DNA of 64,000 nt from Chaetoderma sp. LZ-2023a (GCA_034401795.1 CM067367.1:32563733-32627732), one strand, 5' to 3'; numbered from the stretch's first letter, positions 26,075 to 32,784 are shown. Translations and numbers: made by a program. Notes: generated by a model from the sequence alone, not told the origin.

Positions 26075-28175
26075 CTGTAAACAAAGGAGAAATCCACTTT
26101 CTCAGTCAGTCATATGACGTTATAATCAACTACGTCACATGTAGGTTGATGTCATAATTGATTACATCATGAATGATGTGATTTAGTCTGTCATAAAGCC
26201 TTAATAGTCAGTCAAGTTGTGCAAATTGTATGGCTTTACTATTTAATAAACATTCTGTTTAATATTTTGAAACTAAGTTGACTGGGTGCACCCAGTCAAA
26301 TTAGTTTCAAAATATTCAACAGCTTACCTGTATAGTTTTCTGGAAATTGAGATTCAGAGTGTGCAGGGATCGATCGATTGATCCCAACACTGGCAAAGCA
26401 TGGGCAGAGCTTAGCTAGAGATTGGGTGGGCAAAGCTAAACAGTCTATAGTCAATAATCATCAAGAGTTATCTCTTAGAAAATAGATAAAATTTACTAAC
26501 CCTGGTATGTTTTCTAAAAAAGAATTTGTTCAAGCAATATCCATTTGTAGGTCAAGTGAACAATATTTTTTAAATGTATCACTGGATTGACTGGCTCGGT
26601 TAAAAAATAGTATTCTTAGCCTGCAGACGGACAGTTCTCGAGACCAGTGCAGATGTTATTTTTGGCTGACTTGCCCTTTAGACGGTTAAAATATCAGGTT
26701 GTTTCATTTCTGTGTTAATTTAAAATGTCTGATTATGTTCGTGTACTTTATCATCTACAGGGTGACCCCAACGTTCCAGCAGGAAAAGTCAGCATGTACG
26801 TGGATCTGTCGCGGCCAATGATACTGACAGCCGATCAACAGGAGTCGGTGGGAGTACTTGCTGAGATTGATATACCAGATGTTCATCCAGATATTGAGTT
26901 AAACCGTCTGCCGGAGCAGCCATTTGTTGTACCATTTGACTGCATGGAGCGGGGTAACGTTGCACCACGCACATGTAAAGCCAGGTAGGTCATGCACAGA
27001 TATGTGTACAGATCTTAGCTGTGTATAGTGTTTGTAGGCAGATTTGAGTATGGAATAAGCTCCCGGTATTCACCAGGCCTTATGATGTCTGAACAATTAA
27101 ACCTTTTAAGGCTTGAATTTGTTTTTCATTCCAGTGGTAAATTTTCAAAAATAGTCTTCTCTTAGTGTGCAGATTTTTTAATTTTACCACTTGAATAGCT
27201 TGCTCGATAAGCCATCCAGTCATTCCCACAGTTAATTTAGAAAAATATCTTATCTTCACCTCCAAATGGACCTTCACTAAACAGGAATATAAATTTTCTT
27301 GAAGGGTGACCTTTTCAGATGTTTGGAAAAATTATTCCCGAGGGAATGCCACTCAGCACATTTCACTGTAGATGAGAGAAAATATGAATGCAATGTATAA
27401 CGTGATCATTAGGAAATTCTCAGAATAAACTTGAAACGGTTAGAAGCGGTGGAATTTCATTCTTAAGAAGAAGTATGAGGCTTATTTATAAATCTGCAAA
27501 GATGGCAAAATATAATTTTAAAAATATTAAGATTAAGCATTGACTTACAGACCAGAAACGACAAATTCCTTTTGATATACAGATTCTTTTTGAAATTTTG
27601 AAACTAAGTTGACTGGAATCTGTTGCTGCCATTAGTTTTAAAAGATTGAACAGCTTTCTTGTGTATAGTTGGTCTAATATTAACCCTTTGACACTCATAT
27701 CAGCCAAAAACTGCTTCTGCGGTGGTCTTGAGAAATGTCCAATTGCAGACCAAGAGAAGACTATTTTTGAAAAGTTAAGACTGGAATGACTGGCTCGATA
27801 ACCGAGCCAGTCATTCCACTGGTAAATTTTCAAAAATAGTCTTCTCTTGCTTTGGAAATGAACATTTCCTATGAGAAAATTAAAATTTTTGGGACAAATT
27901 CAAGAGTTACGGTGTTAATACTGTGGTTAAGCGGTTAATAATTATATAATATCACCATCTCTAATTCAAACCACATGTGCTTTATTTCCAGATTCCACGC
28001 CCGAGGCCAGATAGCGGGGAATGGCTACACAAACCCGTCCTTTATACCTATTCACATCGCTGTATTTGACAGGAACACATTCGGCATTGTCTGGCTATTA
28101 TTACACTCATTCAGCATATTCTCACGTGTAACAGAAGATCTTACAAGAACGTCTGTGAATATTGACGCAGGATAA
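9053..28175 (+). CDS. FBXO31: F-box protein 31 (SCF substrate receptor), 9 coding exons, 411 aa
   Basis: Exons 9053-9206, 11154-11216, 12150-12226, 14883-15059, 17978-18064, 19115-19215, 25752-25920, 26761-26984 and 27992-28175 join in frame to 1236 nt. Every intron is GT..AG. Seen: an F-box at residues ~5-50 (LDFPPEILAYILSFLP, VCRQFAEA, VWQTRCW), then YRDIYSKVLYHYG, GLWQLNIESYGGLL (82-95), GLYKGNFGSHGVE, GDPNVPAG (277-284), RTCKARFHARGQIAGNGYTN and FGIVWLLLHSFSIFSRV. These match, in order, blocks I know from vertebrate FBXO31, which binds SKP1-CUL1 through the F-box and recruits substrates such as cyclin D1; recent work describes recognition of C-terminally amidated proteins. Conserved C141, H150, C173 and H178/H180 could form a metal site (inference). 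At 411 aa it is shorter than the human ~539 aa protein: the long N-terminal extension and acidic low-complexity insert are absent. An untranslated or N-terminal exon upstream of 9045 is likely. Confidence 0.93.
9304..9478. repeat. H1 element, short form (FBXO31 intron 1)
   Basis: Starts TTAATCCTTTAACACTCATA. The centre is CTGGCTCGAAAACCGAGCCAG and the end TTAAGCGGTTAA. The outer CTGCAG segment is missing on the left. Confidence 0.7.
9684..9762. repeat. H2 subfamily B/A intermediate hairpin
   Basis: CTGTTGAATATTTTGAACTT pairs with AAGTCCAAAATATCCAACAG. The loop region GGAAGCGATTGCTGGCTTCC is short. Confidence 0.7.
9930..10909 (+). repeat. R5 GGTCA-rich ~190-bp repeats (FBXO31 intron 1)
   Basis: About five diverged units. 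Each contains TTAGGAAGCAGCATG-like, ARGTCACGGTCATTCTGACCT and GATTGGTTAATCCTATTGGAAC-like segments. One unit carries AGGTCAAAGGTCA (10760-10772), a perfect direct repeat of AGGTCA spaced by one base. Confidence 0.7.
10910..11017 (+). repeat. H2L right-end fragment
   Basis: AAAGACGGGCCAAATAGAATC, TGACGTCA (10971-10978), CATCAGATGATGGATGG and CTCTGGAAAAG match the right third of H2L. Confidence 0.6.
11109..11137. repeat. (TAA)n microsatellite
   Basis: About ten ATA/TAA repeats, ending ~15 bases upstream of the exon 2 acceptor. Confidence 0.9.
11154..11216 (+). CDS. FBXO31: FBXO31 coding exon 2
   Basis: Acceptor ATTTCAG|ATTACAG and donor AAAG|GTAATT. Together with one base from exon 1 it encodes DYSFKRFGGWTSFTYRDIYSK. 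YRDIYSK corresponds to the YRDVY block that precedes GLWQ in FBXO31. Confidence 0.85.
11217..11944 (+). other. FBXO31 intron 2, mostly unassigned
   Basis: The stretch 11640-11910 resembles the Lys/Thr-type R5-related sequence seen at 37905-38865 (TTTTGCTTTTACCTCAACTTAGC, CACCCAAACTTGGACAC). Nothing coding is visible. Confidence 0.4.
11945..12062. repeat. H1 core only
   Basis: Stem CATTGGAATGACTGGCTCGA / CGAGCCAGTCATTCCAGTGG, with the right arm running to CTTCTCTTGGTCTG. The left outer part is replaced by a short direct duplication of GAAAATTTAGCATTGGAATG. Confidence 0.7.
12150..12226 (+). CDS. FBXO31: FBXO31 coding exon 3
   Basis: Acceptor TTTTACAG|TACTG and donor ATTAGA|GTATGT. It encodes LYHYGDCIGLWQLNIESYGG and then LLHIR. 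This is the strongly conserved GLWQ.xI..YGGLL block at the start of the FBXO31 beta-barrel. Confidence 0.92.
12541..13620. repeat. 24-bp minisatellite, exactly 45 units (FBXO31 intron 3)
   Basis: 1080 bases of a 24-bp unit (TTTGACC[G/A]TTACTTTCATC plus TTCAG) without any length change. Units 2-33 mix G and A at one CpG position and carry rare other changes (12822, 13008, 13133, 13312). Units 34-45 (13333-13620) are all identical. Because 24 is a multiple of 3, long open frames arise in several frames: an 8-residue KVTVKLKM repeat on -, LTVTFIFS on +, and ESNGQTED on -. None has a splice context or family match, and I regard them as by-products. Confidence 0.97.
13662..13902. repeat. H1 hairpin element
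   Basis: TTAACCCTTTAATGACTAAA ... GTGACAGGGTTAA, with centre CTGGCTCGGTTATCGAGCCAG. The outer left part is of the TTCAAAAAATTAAAATATTT type. Confidence 0.8.
13932..14882 (+). other. FBXO31 intron 3 right part, unassigned
   Basis: Relatively repeat-poor. Two diverged ~80-base segments (14535-14605 and 14650-14705) share AATCATAT...ACATAaCAAATT...TTGAATT, hinting at an old duplication. No exon is seen. Confidence 0.4.
14883..15059 (+). CDS. FBXO31: FBXO31 coding exon 4
   Basis: Acceptor TCTTTCAG and donor TTACGA|GTAAGG, phase 0 on both sides, 59 residues (99-157). It contains GVQLLSPIGDVYGDMREKPL, FTISL, VQC (C141) and KPTHGCEI (H150). These correspond to the vertebrate MRFKPLFRI, VEC and HHGHI segments. 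Confidence 0.9.
15098..15314. repeat. H1 element 38 bases past exon 4
   Basis: TTTAACCCTCAAATTTATTC ... GTTAAGGGCGTAA. The diverged centre is CTGGCTCAGTTATCAAGCTAG. Confidence 0.7.
15472..15678. repeat. H1 element, stem collapsed
   Basis: TTAACCCCTTTACTCATG ... GTTGCAGGGTTAA. The right arm GAAGTCATTCCAGTTGT remains, but the left inner arm and loop are missing. Confidence 0.65.
15924..16310 (+). repeat. H2L element with intact H2-A hairpin
   Basis: AATGGACATTTCCAGTTTTA, TATGCCCCGCCCATCACTAG, TTGGGATTGATCAGTCACC, hairpin GACTGGGTGCTGTTGCTGCC / GGCAGCAACAGTACCCAGTC, TGACGTCA (16229-16236), ending GATGGATAAAGTGGAAAGG. Confidence 0.8.
16478..16850 (+). repeat. H2L element, second copy
   Basis: TATGCCCCGCCCATTTCTAG, TATTGGGATCGTTC, a shortened hairpin (GACAGGCAGCAACAGTGCCC), then ATGATGCCATATACTTG. 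The terminal sequences are eroded. Confidence 0.65.
17036..17130. repeat. H2 subfamily B hairpin, near-perfect
   Basis: GTTGAATATTTTGAACATAA-TTGGGTTGG and CCAATCCAA-TTATGTTCAAAATATTCAAC flank AACATTGCTGCTTAAGGCAG-CAACAATGT. Confidence 0.85.
17229..17456. repeat. H1 element, diverged
   Basis: TTAACTCTATTTTATGACC ... AATAAGGTGTTAA. The centre is CTGACTCGATAACTGAGCCA and the right arm is shortened. Confidence 0.6.
17722..17960. repeat. H1 element ending 17 bases before FBXO31 exon 5
   Basis: The stem is nearly perfect, including two private paired variants: AAGTGAAGAC/GTCTTCACTT and AAAATTGACC/GGTCAATTTT. Its right end CACTAAAGGGATAA directly precedes the exon 5 acceptor tract. Confidence 0.82.
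17978..18064 (+). CDS. FBXO31: FBXO31 coding exon 5
   Basis: Acceptor TATTTTGCAG|AAGAGG and donor CATAGG|GTATGT, phase 0, 29 residues (158-186): KRNFGYESRHLEYHCCNPDA then HRHPGGKHR. CNPDAHRHPGGK matches vertebrate CNQTDHHRMSGGR. It is too short to be found from open-frame length alone; I placed it by homology and splice sites. Confidence 0.88.
18136..18354. repeat. H1 hairpin element
   Basis: Stem TCACTAGAATAACTGGCTCG / CGAGCCAGTCATTTTAGTGA, with AGTGA and TCACT both present. It ends CAACGGGTTAA, a TTAA shared with the next copy. Confidence 0.7.
18351..18672. repeat. H1 element with internal 30-31 bp tandem expansion
   Basis: The left arm motif TGTCCATTTGCAGGYYAAG plus AGATGGTCA is repeated four times between about 18391 and 18503. 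The stem then continues CACTGGAATGACCCTGTTATC. It is a seed-stage tandem array inside a transposon arm. Confidence 0.75.
18885..19100. repeat. H2 subfamily C element ending at exon 6 acceptor
   Basis: Hairpin TTGACTGAAAGTTGTTGGTG / CACCAACAACTTTCAGTCAA. The outer arms are AATTTCAATGAGC...AAAACTCT and AGAGCTAACCACTGGGAT. The right flank GTAGTCTGCAAAAATTCAGT stops 14 bases before the AG at 19113-19114. Confidence 0.8.
19115..19215 (+). CDS. FBXO31: FBXO31 coding exon 6
   Basis: Acceptor ATTTTGCAG|GAATTT and donor TTTGA|GTAAGT, leaving phase 2. It encodes EFEEWMSQETGDAGTIRIP then QELLLMKYLSVSVF. EFEEWM and ELLLMKYL match EEFRTWL and ELILMKFI of vertebrate FBXO31. Confidence 0.9.
19245..20330 (+). 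repeat. R4 module with ~175-bp tandem units (FBXO31 intron 6)
   Basis: Opens CCCCGCACCAGAAGGTGCGG (itself an inverted repeat) and GTCCGTCCGTC. About five to six units follow, each with CATATCATACAGAA, GCAGATGTGCCTTTTGAAGG, TTTTTAATGCAAAAACTC and TTTTTGTCAATTTTCTCGTAAAC. A second CCGTCCGTCC array at ~19940-20010 indicates two fused modules. Confidence 0.85.
20846..21113 (+). repeat. R4 module, left part
   Basis: GACAGGAAGGTGTGGAAGCCC, GTCCGCCTGTC, then one and a half R4 units. The module is interrupted at 21113 by the next element and resumes at 23175. The preceding 20331-20845 is unassigned. Confidence 0.8.
21114..23174. mobile_element. 2.06-kb TIR element inserted in R4
   Basis: The terminal inverted repeat TTGTGAGGACT (21114-21124) matches AGTCCTCACAA at 23164-23174. 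A second inverted pair lies ~175 bases in: GTGACGTCACACCGGGA near 21288 and TCCCGGTGTGATGTCAC near 23016. R4 sequence is continuous across the insertion, with only a TTAAA overlap at the flanks. No transposase frame is seen, so it is non-autonomous. It carries an H2-B hairpin (22042-22104), a (TA)n tract (~21648-21678) and C-rich/CA tracts (~22362-22393). Confidence 0.75.
22042..22104. repeat. H2 subfamily B hairpin, minimal loop
   Basis: GTTGAATATTTTGAACATAA-TTGGGTTG faces CAACCCAA-ATTGTGTCCAAAATATTCAAC with a 4-base ATTT loop region. Confidence 0.8.
23175..23480 (+). repeat. R4 module, right part
   Basis: TTTAAAATAATTTATTGAAAG resumes the R4 unit interrupted at 21113. Two further GATGTGCCTTTTGAAGGATTC-type units follow. 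Confidence 0.8.
23611..25689. mobile_element. 2.08-kb TIR element flanked by TA (FBXO31 intron 6)
   Basis: The termini CAGTACAGCTCAGAGTTAAC and, inverted, CAGTACAGTTCAGAGTTAAC continue into ~50 bases of similarity (ACTTAACATA; GTGCATGATGC). TA dinucleotides flank both ends (23609-23610 and 25690-25691). The interior is richer in CpG (many AACGCGT/ACGCATT words) than its surroundings and has no convincing transposase. A 96-codon frame at 23947-24237 has no recognised motif. It ends 62 bases before FBXO31 exon 7. Confidence 0.75.
25752..25920 (+). CDS. FBXO31: FBXO31 coding exon 7
   Basis: Acceptor TTTTCACAG|TGAATG and donor GTTATA|GTTAGT. Combined with GA from exon 6 it reads DECFSIRQLQIPSALGTDPP, then CLLSPGLYKGNFGSHGVEA and IMLRYSEAKQQLTGVKVI. 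PGLYKGNFGSHG aligns with PGLFKGTYGSHG of vertebrate FBXO31. A (TA)n tract follows the donor. Confidence 0.92.
26026..26072. repeat. (TC)n microsatellite
   Basis: About 22 CT dinucleotides with one TTT interruption, in FBXO31 intron 7. Confidence 0.9.
26093..26440 (-). repeat. H2L element, reverse orientation
   Basis: Right-end motifs CAGTCATATGACGTTATAATC come first, then an abbreviated H2-A hairpin (GACTGGGTGCACCCAGTC, loop almost gone), TTCTGGAAATTGAG and GCTTAGCTAGAGATTGGGTG. Confidence 0.7.
26495..26688. repeat. H1 element, partial
   Basis: The left arm GGTCAAGTGAACAATATTTTT and GATTGACTGGCTCGGTT survive, and the right inner arm is deleted. It ends GACGGTTAA, 72 bases before exon 8. Confidence 0.6.
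26761..26984 (+). CDS. FBXO31: FBXO31 coding exon 8
   Basis: Acceptor CATCTACAG|GGTGAC and donor CCAG|GTAGGT, phase 0 in and 2 out. Residues 277-350 include GDPNVPAGKVSMYVDLSRP and PEQPFVVPFDCMERGNVAP, RTCKA. The long acidic and proline-rich insert present between these blocks in human FBXO31 is replaced by only ~35 residues. The last 26 bases plus the donor recur at 30454-30485. Confidence 0.92.
27098..27312. repeat. H1 element, scrambled
   Basis: Right-arm sequence (CATTCCAGTGGTAAATTTTC) comes first, followed by a diverged hairpin (CTTGAATAGCTTGCTCGATA). Probably two overlapping fragments. Confidence 0.5.
27680..27918. repeat. H1 element 73 bases before FBXO31 exon 9
   Basis: TTAACCCTTTGACACTCATA ... 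GTTACGGTGTTAA, with CTGGCTCGATAACCGAGCCAG and a nearly perfect stem. The stretch 27313-27679 is otherwise unassigned. Confidence 0.8.
27992..28175 (+). CDS. FBXO31: FBXO31 coding exon 9 (last)
   Basis: Acceptor TTATTTCCAG|ATTCCA. It encodes FHARGQIAGNGYTNPSF, IPIHIAVFDRNTFGIVWLLL, HSFSIFSRV and a short tail ending VNIDAG before TAA at 28173-28175. Vertebrate FBXO31 shows YGTGLIAGHGFTSP and FGFVWLELKSFSLYSRV at this place. A (TA)n tract follows 10 bases after the stop, and I see no clear AATAAA close by. Confidence 0.93.
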
Positions 28176-28181
28176 TTACGA

Positions 28182-28217
<36 letters not shown>

Positions 28218-28745
28218 TAGTCGCTTGGCCTAGATCTTTACACCATCTCTTTGTGTGAGCATGTGCATGCGTGTGAACATGTGATCTTTACTAACATGTG
28301 TTATCTACATATTTCACACTTAGCCTATTGCCTCCAGAACAGTAGTAGATCTTACATAGTATTTAAAAAAGGTCTAACTGCAATATTGAAATCAGTGTTG
28401 CTGTCTCAGGTTTCAATATTGGCAACATTATCGCAATGAAAACAACTTTAAGATACACATACAACAGGTAAAGGGATAATGACTACTTGTTTTGCCGACA
28501 AGTGTCCAGGTTTTAGCACCGTTTTAAATTAAAATGTGTGTACTTATTTTAATAACCTGTTTTTGGGTTTAATTTTGAAATAGTAGATATTTTTATCTTA
28601 TTTGAATCATTAAAAAAAATTATTTTAATGGTATGTGCATATACACAATTATATAATTATGTATTTTAGGAAATTAAATAATCTTACGGAGAATAGTTTC
28701 TTTTTTTAAAGAAATATCCACTTATGTTAGTGGCCTGTTTCTTAT
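28176..28745 (+). other. FBXO31 3' flank, unassigned
   Basis: (TA)n at ~28186-28213, then AT-rich sequence with no recognisable repeat. It presumably contains the 3' untranslated region. Confidence 0.4.
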
Positions 28746-28985
28746 TTAACCCGTTAGCACTCATATCAGCCAAAAATGCCTTCTGCAGTGCTCTTGAGAA
28801 ATGTCCATTTGCAGACCAAGAGAAGACTATTTTTGAAAATGTACCACTGGAATGACTGGCTTGATAACCGAGCCAGTCATTCCAGTCATAAATTTTCAAA
28901 AATAGTCTCCTCTTGATCTGCAAATGAACATTTTATATGAAAAAGGTAAAAAATTTTAAAACAAATTCGAGAGTTAAAAGGTTAA
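28746..28985. repeat. H1 hairpin element
   Basis: TTAACCCGTTAGCACTCATA ... GAGAGTTAAAAGGTTAA. Centre CTGGCTTGATAACCGAGCCAG. Confidence 0.8.
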
Positions 28986-29416
28986 TATAACTGAGGAAAG
29001 TAAATAATAAATTTTAAAATAATTATGTATGTTAAGAAATAGAATAATATTGTAGACAAAACAGAACGTGCTCTTAGTTATATTGACATTGAAGTGCTAC
29101 AGTGTGGTTTTATACCATTTAGTATGATGGCTGGTGTTCATTTTGAAAACAGTCTTGCTGTACAATAAAGAGTTAAAATGTGCTGTTGGATATGTTCAAG
29201 ATAATTGGATTGGAAGACATCGCTTGTTTAGGGCAAAACATTTCTTACATCGTAATTAGCATGTTTTTGTTTTGGAAACAGGTTCATGTATTGATGAGCT
29301 GTAATGTAAGCTGTTGCTCTCTAAGACACCAACAGCTTACAGCAACACTGTTTTAAAAATACCACAAGGTATCGTACATGAGGGAATTGTGTAATTGACT
29401 TCCTGACAATTCAATA

Positions 29417-29730
29417 TTAACCCTTTAACACTCAAATTTCTGCAAAAAAATTTAACTTTTCTTATAGAAAATGTCCATTTGCAGACCAAGAGAAGACTAT
29501 TTTATCATATCAACCAAAAACGGCTTCTGCAGTGATGTTGCGAAATGTCCATTTGCAGACCAAGAGAAGACTATTTTTGAAAATTTACCACTCGAATATC
29601 TGGCTCGTTTATCGAGCCAGTTATTCCAGTGGTAAACTTTCAAAAATAGTCTTCTCTTGGTCTGCAAATGGACATTTCTCAAGATGACTGCAGAATCCGT
29701 TTTTGGCTGATATAAGTGTTAAAGGGTTAA
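29417..29730. repeat. H1 element with duplicated left arm
   Basis: The arm TGTCCATTTGCAGACCAAGA-GAAGACTATTTT occurs twice in tandem (29470-29501 and 29546-29577). Each copy is preceded by a different H1 outer end, the TTTCTGCAAAAAAATTT type and then the CTTCTGCAGTGATG type. Both outer ends of the final element are of the CTGCAG type. Confidence 0.8.
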
Positions 29731-30396
29731 GAGGATATATTTTTGGATCTAATCTAGGAAGTGTGTATAAATAACACACTATTTTAATTATTATAAATAT
29801 TTTCTACTTTTTAAACTTAAAAGAAATTGATTAGTTAAATATAACTCGTTAGTCTATCTTGTTGATCGATTGTTAACATCAATATTTTATAACTGTTATT
29901 GTATCGTATGATGCAGTTACAAAGCTTTGTTAAAGGTACATACATATTCACAGAATACTTGAAAATGTAATTATTAAAACTAAGCCCTTAGAGGTTTAAA
30001 TTGTGTGCATAGATGTAATGAGACGAAATAAATCTTAACATGATAATTTCATTCCAGATTTAGTAATATTTCTTTTTCTAAGTTGTGAAATTGAGGCATG
30101 AGTCCCGAATTCAAATTCACAACCAAAAAATAATTATATTTATTTGAATACGGAACGAAATCATTATATGTTAATATTTCTTCATTTCATTGCATCTAGG
30201 CACACAATTAAAAGCCAAAAGTATACAATTTTAATCATTTTATTTTTAGGAATTATAAAGTTTACTACAAAAGTATTTTGTTTAAAATATAATGTTGCCG
30301 AGAGTGTGCGATGTCTATCGTGAGAAGTTGTTTAGTTTAGCAGTTATATGTTAAACTAAGCATTGTTATGCGTAACTAGCGATTAATCATCTCCTG
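29731..30396. other. Unassigned AT-rich intergenic sequence
   Basis: No repeat family, splice-bounded exon or hairpin is recognised in this ~670-base stretch. Confidence 0.4.
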
Positions 30397-30659
30397 TTAA
30401 CCCTTTAAAGCTCATATCAACCAAAAATGGCTTCTGCAGTGACCTTGAGAAATGTTGCACCACGCACATGTAAAGCCAGGTAGGTTGACCAACTGAAGAC
30501 TATTTTTGAAACATTTATCACTGAAATGACTGGCTCGGTTATCGAGCCAGTCATTCCAGTGGTAAATTTTCAAAACTAGTCTTCTCTTGGTCTGCAAATG
30601 GACATTTGGAATGAAAAAATGTACATTTTTTGGAATAAGTTTAAGTGTTAAAGGGTTAA
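30397..30659. repeat. H1 element carrying a 32-nt FBXO31 exon 8 junction copy
   Basis: Bounded by TTAACCCTTTAAAGCTCATA and GTTAAAGGGTTAA. Where other copies have TCCATTTGCAGACCAAG, this one has a patch at 30454-30485 identical to 26959-26990 (26 exon bases plus GTAGGT of the donor). The centre is CTCGGTTATCGAG, the opposite loop orientation to most copies with this outer-left end. Confidence 0.9.
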
Positions 30660-30706
30660 ACTTGCATAGTAGCAAATAAGGATTAATCTTTGGGTGACTA
30701 AGAGTA

Positions 30707-30947
30707 TTAACCCTTTAATGGTCAAGCTGACCAAAACCTGCCTCTGCTATGGTCCTGTGAAATGTCCATTTATAGGCCAAGAGAATAGAATTTTTGAAAA
30801 TTTATCACTGGAATGACTGGCTCGATAACCGAGCCAGTCATTCCAGTGATAAATTTTTTTAAATTCTATTCTCTTGGCCTGTAAATGAATAGTCAATAAG
30901 AAAATATTTTTTATTTTTTGGACCGAATTTGACCATTAAAGGGTTAA
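30707..30947. repeat. H1 element, youngest-looking copy
   Basis: Perfect TTAA flanks and TIR CCCTTTAATGGTC / GACCATTAAAGGG. The stem carries a private paired variant, GAGAATAGAATTT on the left and AAATTCTATTCTC on the right, and TATCACTGG / CCAGTGATA. Confidence 0.9.
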
Positions 30948-31059
30948 GTCATTTACAGAACAGCTGAGAAATTGAATATTACAAGAATTATTTGCTCAAA
31001 AAGTCTTTAACCTTAGAACCATTGAAACACCAGTGTCTCAATTTCAAGATGACACTACA

Positions 31060-31187
31060 GGAATGCTGTTGAATATTTTGAAACTAATTTGACTGGAATC
31101 TGTTGCTGCCCATAGAATTTGTCATTTTTGGCCTCTGTGGGTTAAATGGTTAAGACGTTAATCTCTTCTCCAGCCACAATCTTAAAT
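31060..31187. repeat. H2-A half hairpin plus H1 right-end scrap
   Basis: GCTGTTGAATATTTTGAAAC-TAATTTGACTGG is followed directly by GGCCTCTGTGGGTTAAATGG. The second hairpin arm is missing. Confidence 0.55.
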
Positions 31188-31460
31188 GGATGAATCCAGT
31201 TTATCGATCAATCATATGATGTCATAATCAACAACGTTACATGTAGGCTGACGTCATAATCAACTGTATTATGAATGAAGTGATTTAGTACATCTTTAAC
31301 GCTGAATAATCCATCAAGTATGAATTGTGTCTTTACTATTTAATAAACTTTATGTTGAATATTTTGAAACTAATTCGCCTGGGTTGTTGATTGGGCAAAG
31401 CGTGGGTGGAGCTAGATAGAGATGGGTGGGGCATAGCTAAAACTGAATTCCTTCATTCTG
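31188..31460 (-). repeat. H2L element, reverse, half
   Basis: CATATGATGTCATAATCAAC, TGACGTCA (31249-31256), half hairpin, GTGGGTGGAGCTAGATAGAG, ending GCTAAAACTGAATTCC. Confidence 0.65.
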
Positions 31461-31544
31461 TACCCATGTTTACCAATGTTTGATCTCTATCCTAGCAAAC
31501 TTTCACTGCCAACAAAATTGTAGTTGTAGATTTTTAGGCCCACA

Positions 31545-32110
31545 GTGGCTAATACTGTGGTATTGAGATATGTCCATTTGCAGGCGAAGAGATTACATCT
31601 GGCAATTTACCACTGGAATGGCTGGCTGTATTAACTGAGCAATGGAGGAATCCAGTTTTTGCTATGCCCCGCCCATCTTTAGCTAAGCTCCACCTACACT
31701 TCACCGTGTTGGGATCAATCGATCCCTGAACTCCCTGACTATCAATTTCCAGAAATTGTACAGCATATTGTTCAGAATACAGAAGCTGTTGAATATTTTG
31801 AAACTAAGGCAGCAACAGAGCCCAGTCAAATTAGTTACAAAATATTCAACATTATGTTTATTAAATAGTAAAGAATTACAATTCATACAACAATGTTTAT
31901 TCCGTCATCAATTAAACATTTGTGATGAACTTAGCTATGTCATTCATGACGTAATTGACTATGATATCATCCTACATGTAACGTAGTCGATTATGACATC
32001 ATATGATTGACTGCGAAATCCTCCATTCAGTCTAGTGGTAAATTGCCAAAGTTCATCTTTTAGCAAACAAATAGACATTCACTAAAGCAAAGGAATTATA
32101 GTTTCTTTAC
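31545..32110. repeat. H1 element interrupted by an H2L insertion
   Basis: The H1 left arm (TGTCCATTTGCAGGCGAAG ... GGCTGGCTGTATTAACTGAG) stops at ~31643. H2L occupies 31644-32032 (AATGGAGGAATCCAG ... GCGAAATCCTCCATT). The H1 right arm resumes at AGTCTAGTGGTAAATTGCC. The insertion is at the loop of the H1 hairpin. Confidence 0.75.
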
Positions 32111-32449
32111 CACTAATGGCTCATGTTTCTGTATTTAATTCATTGTCAGATGTTTATGTGCAATAGCAACATTTATCCTATCTGTATGTATATAATTTTA
32201 ACCATAGTTACTTGGATCTGAATGACTTCTAGTGTAAAGTTTCATTTTCATAATTTACCTATTCATATTTTAAGCATATTTTAAAGACTAAAATGAAGTT
32301 TTTTGCCAGAAATAAGAGTAGTACATATGAGAAATGGCCATACATCTGCCATATTAACTCACACCATTTATAACTAAGCTTTGTATGCGCACATCATCTT
32401 TATCACCTTAAACCAGGAATTCTCTGAATCATAATTTCAACGTACGCCG

Positions 32450-32520
32450 TTGAATATTTTGTAACTAATTTGATTGTGAGCTCCCAGTCAAATTAGTTTC
32501 AAAATATTCAACTGAATGTT
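32450..32520. repeat. H2-A hairpin, short loop
   Basis: GTTGAATATTTTGTAACTAA-TTTGATTG and CAGTCAAA-TTAGTTTCAAAATATTCAAC. The surrounding 32111-32449 is unassigned. Confidence 0.7.
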
Positions 32521-32784
32521 TGTTAAATTGTAAATTCGCCAATAACACACAATTCAGACTATTAATGTCAGAGCTTTTTCTCTATTCATGTCAGACCTAT
32601 GCCATTTGATTGTGACATTAGTTAACAAGCGAGGTGGTGTGATTATAACGCAATGAAAAAGAAAAATCTAACCTCGTCATTCGCCGGGCATTTCAATATC
32701 CCAGAAAATCAGAATGAAAATATCTTCTGTTAAATTACATAGGTGTGCTCCCTCTATTAGAAGGAAGAGAAAACACACTAAGTT

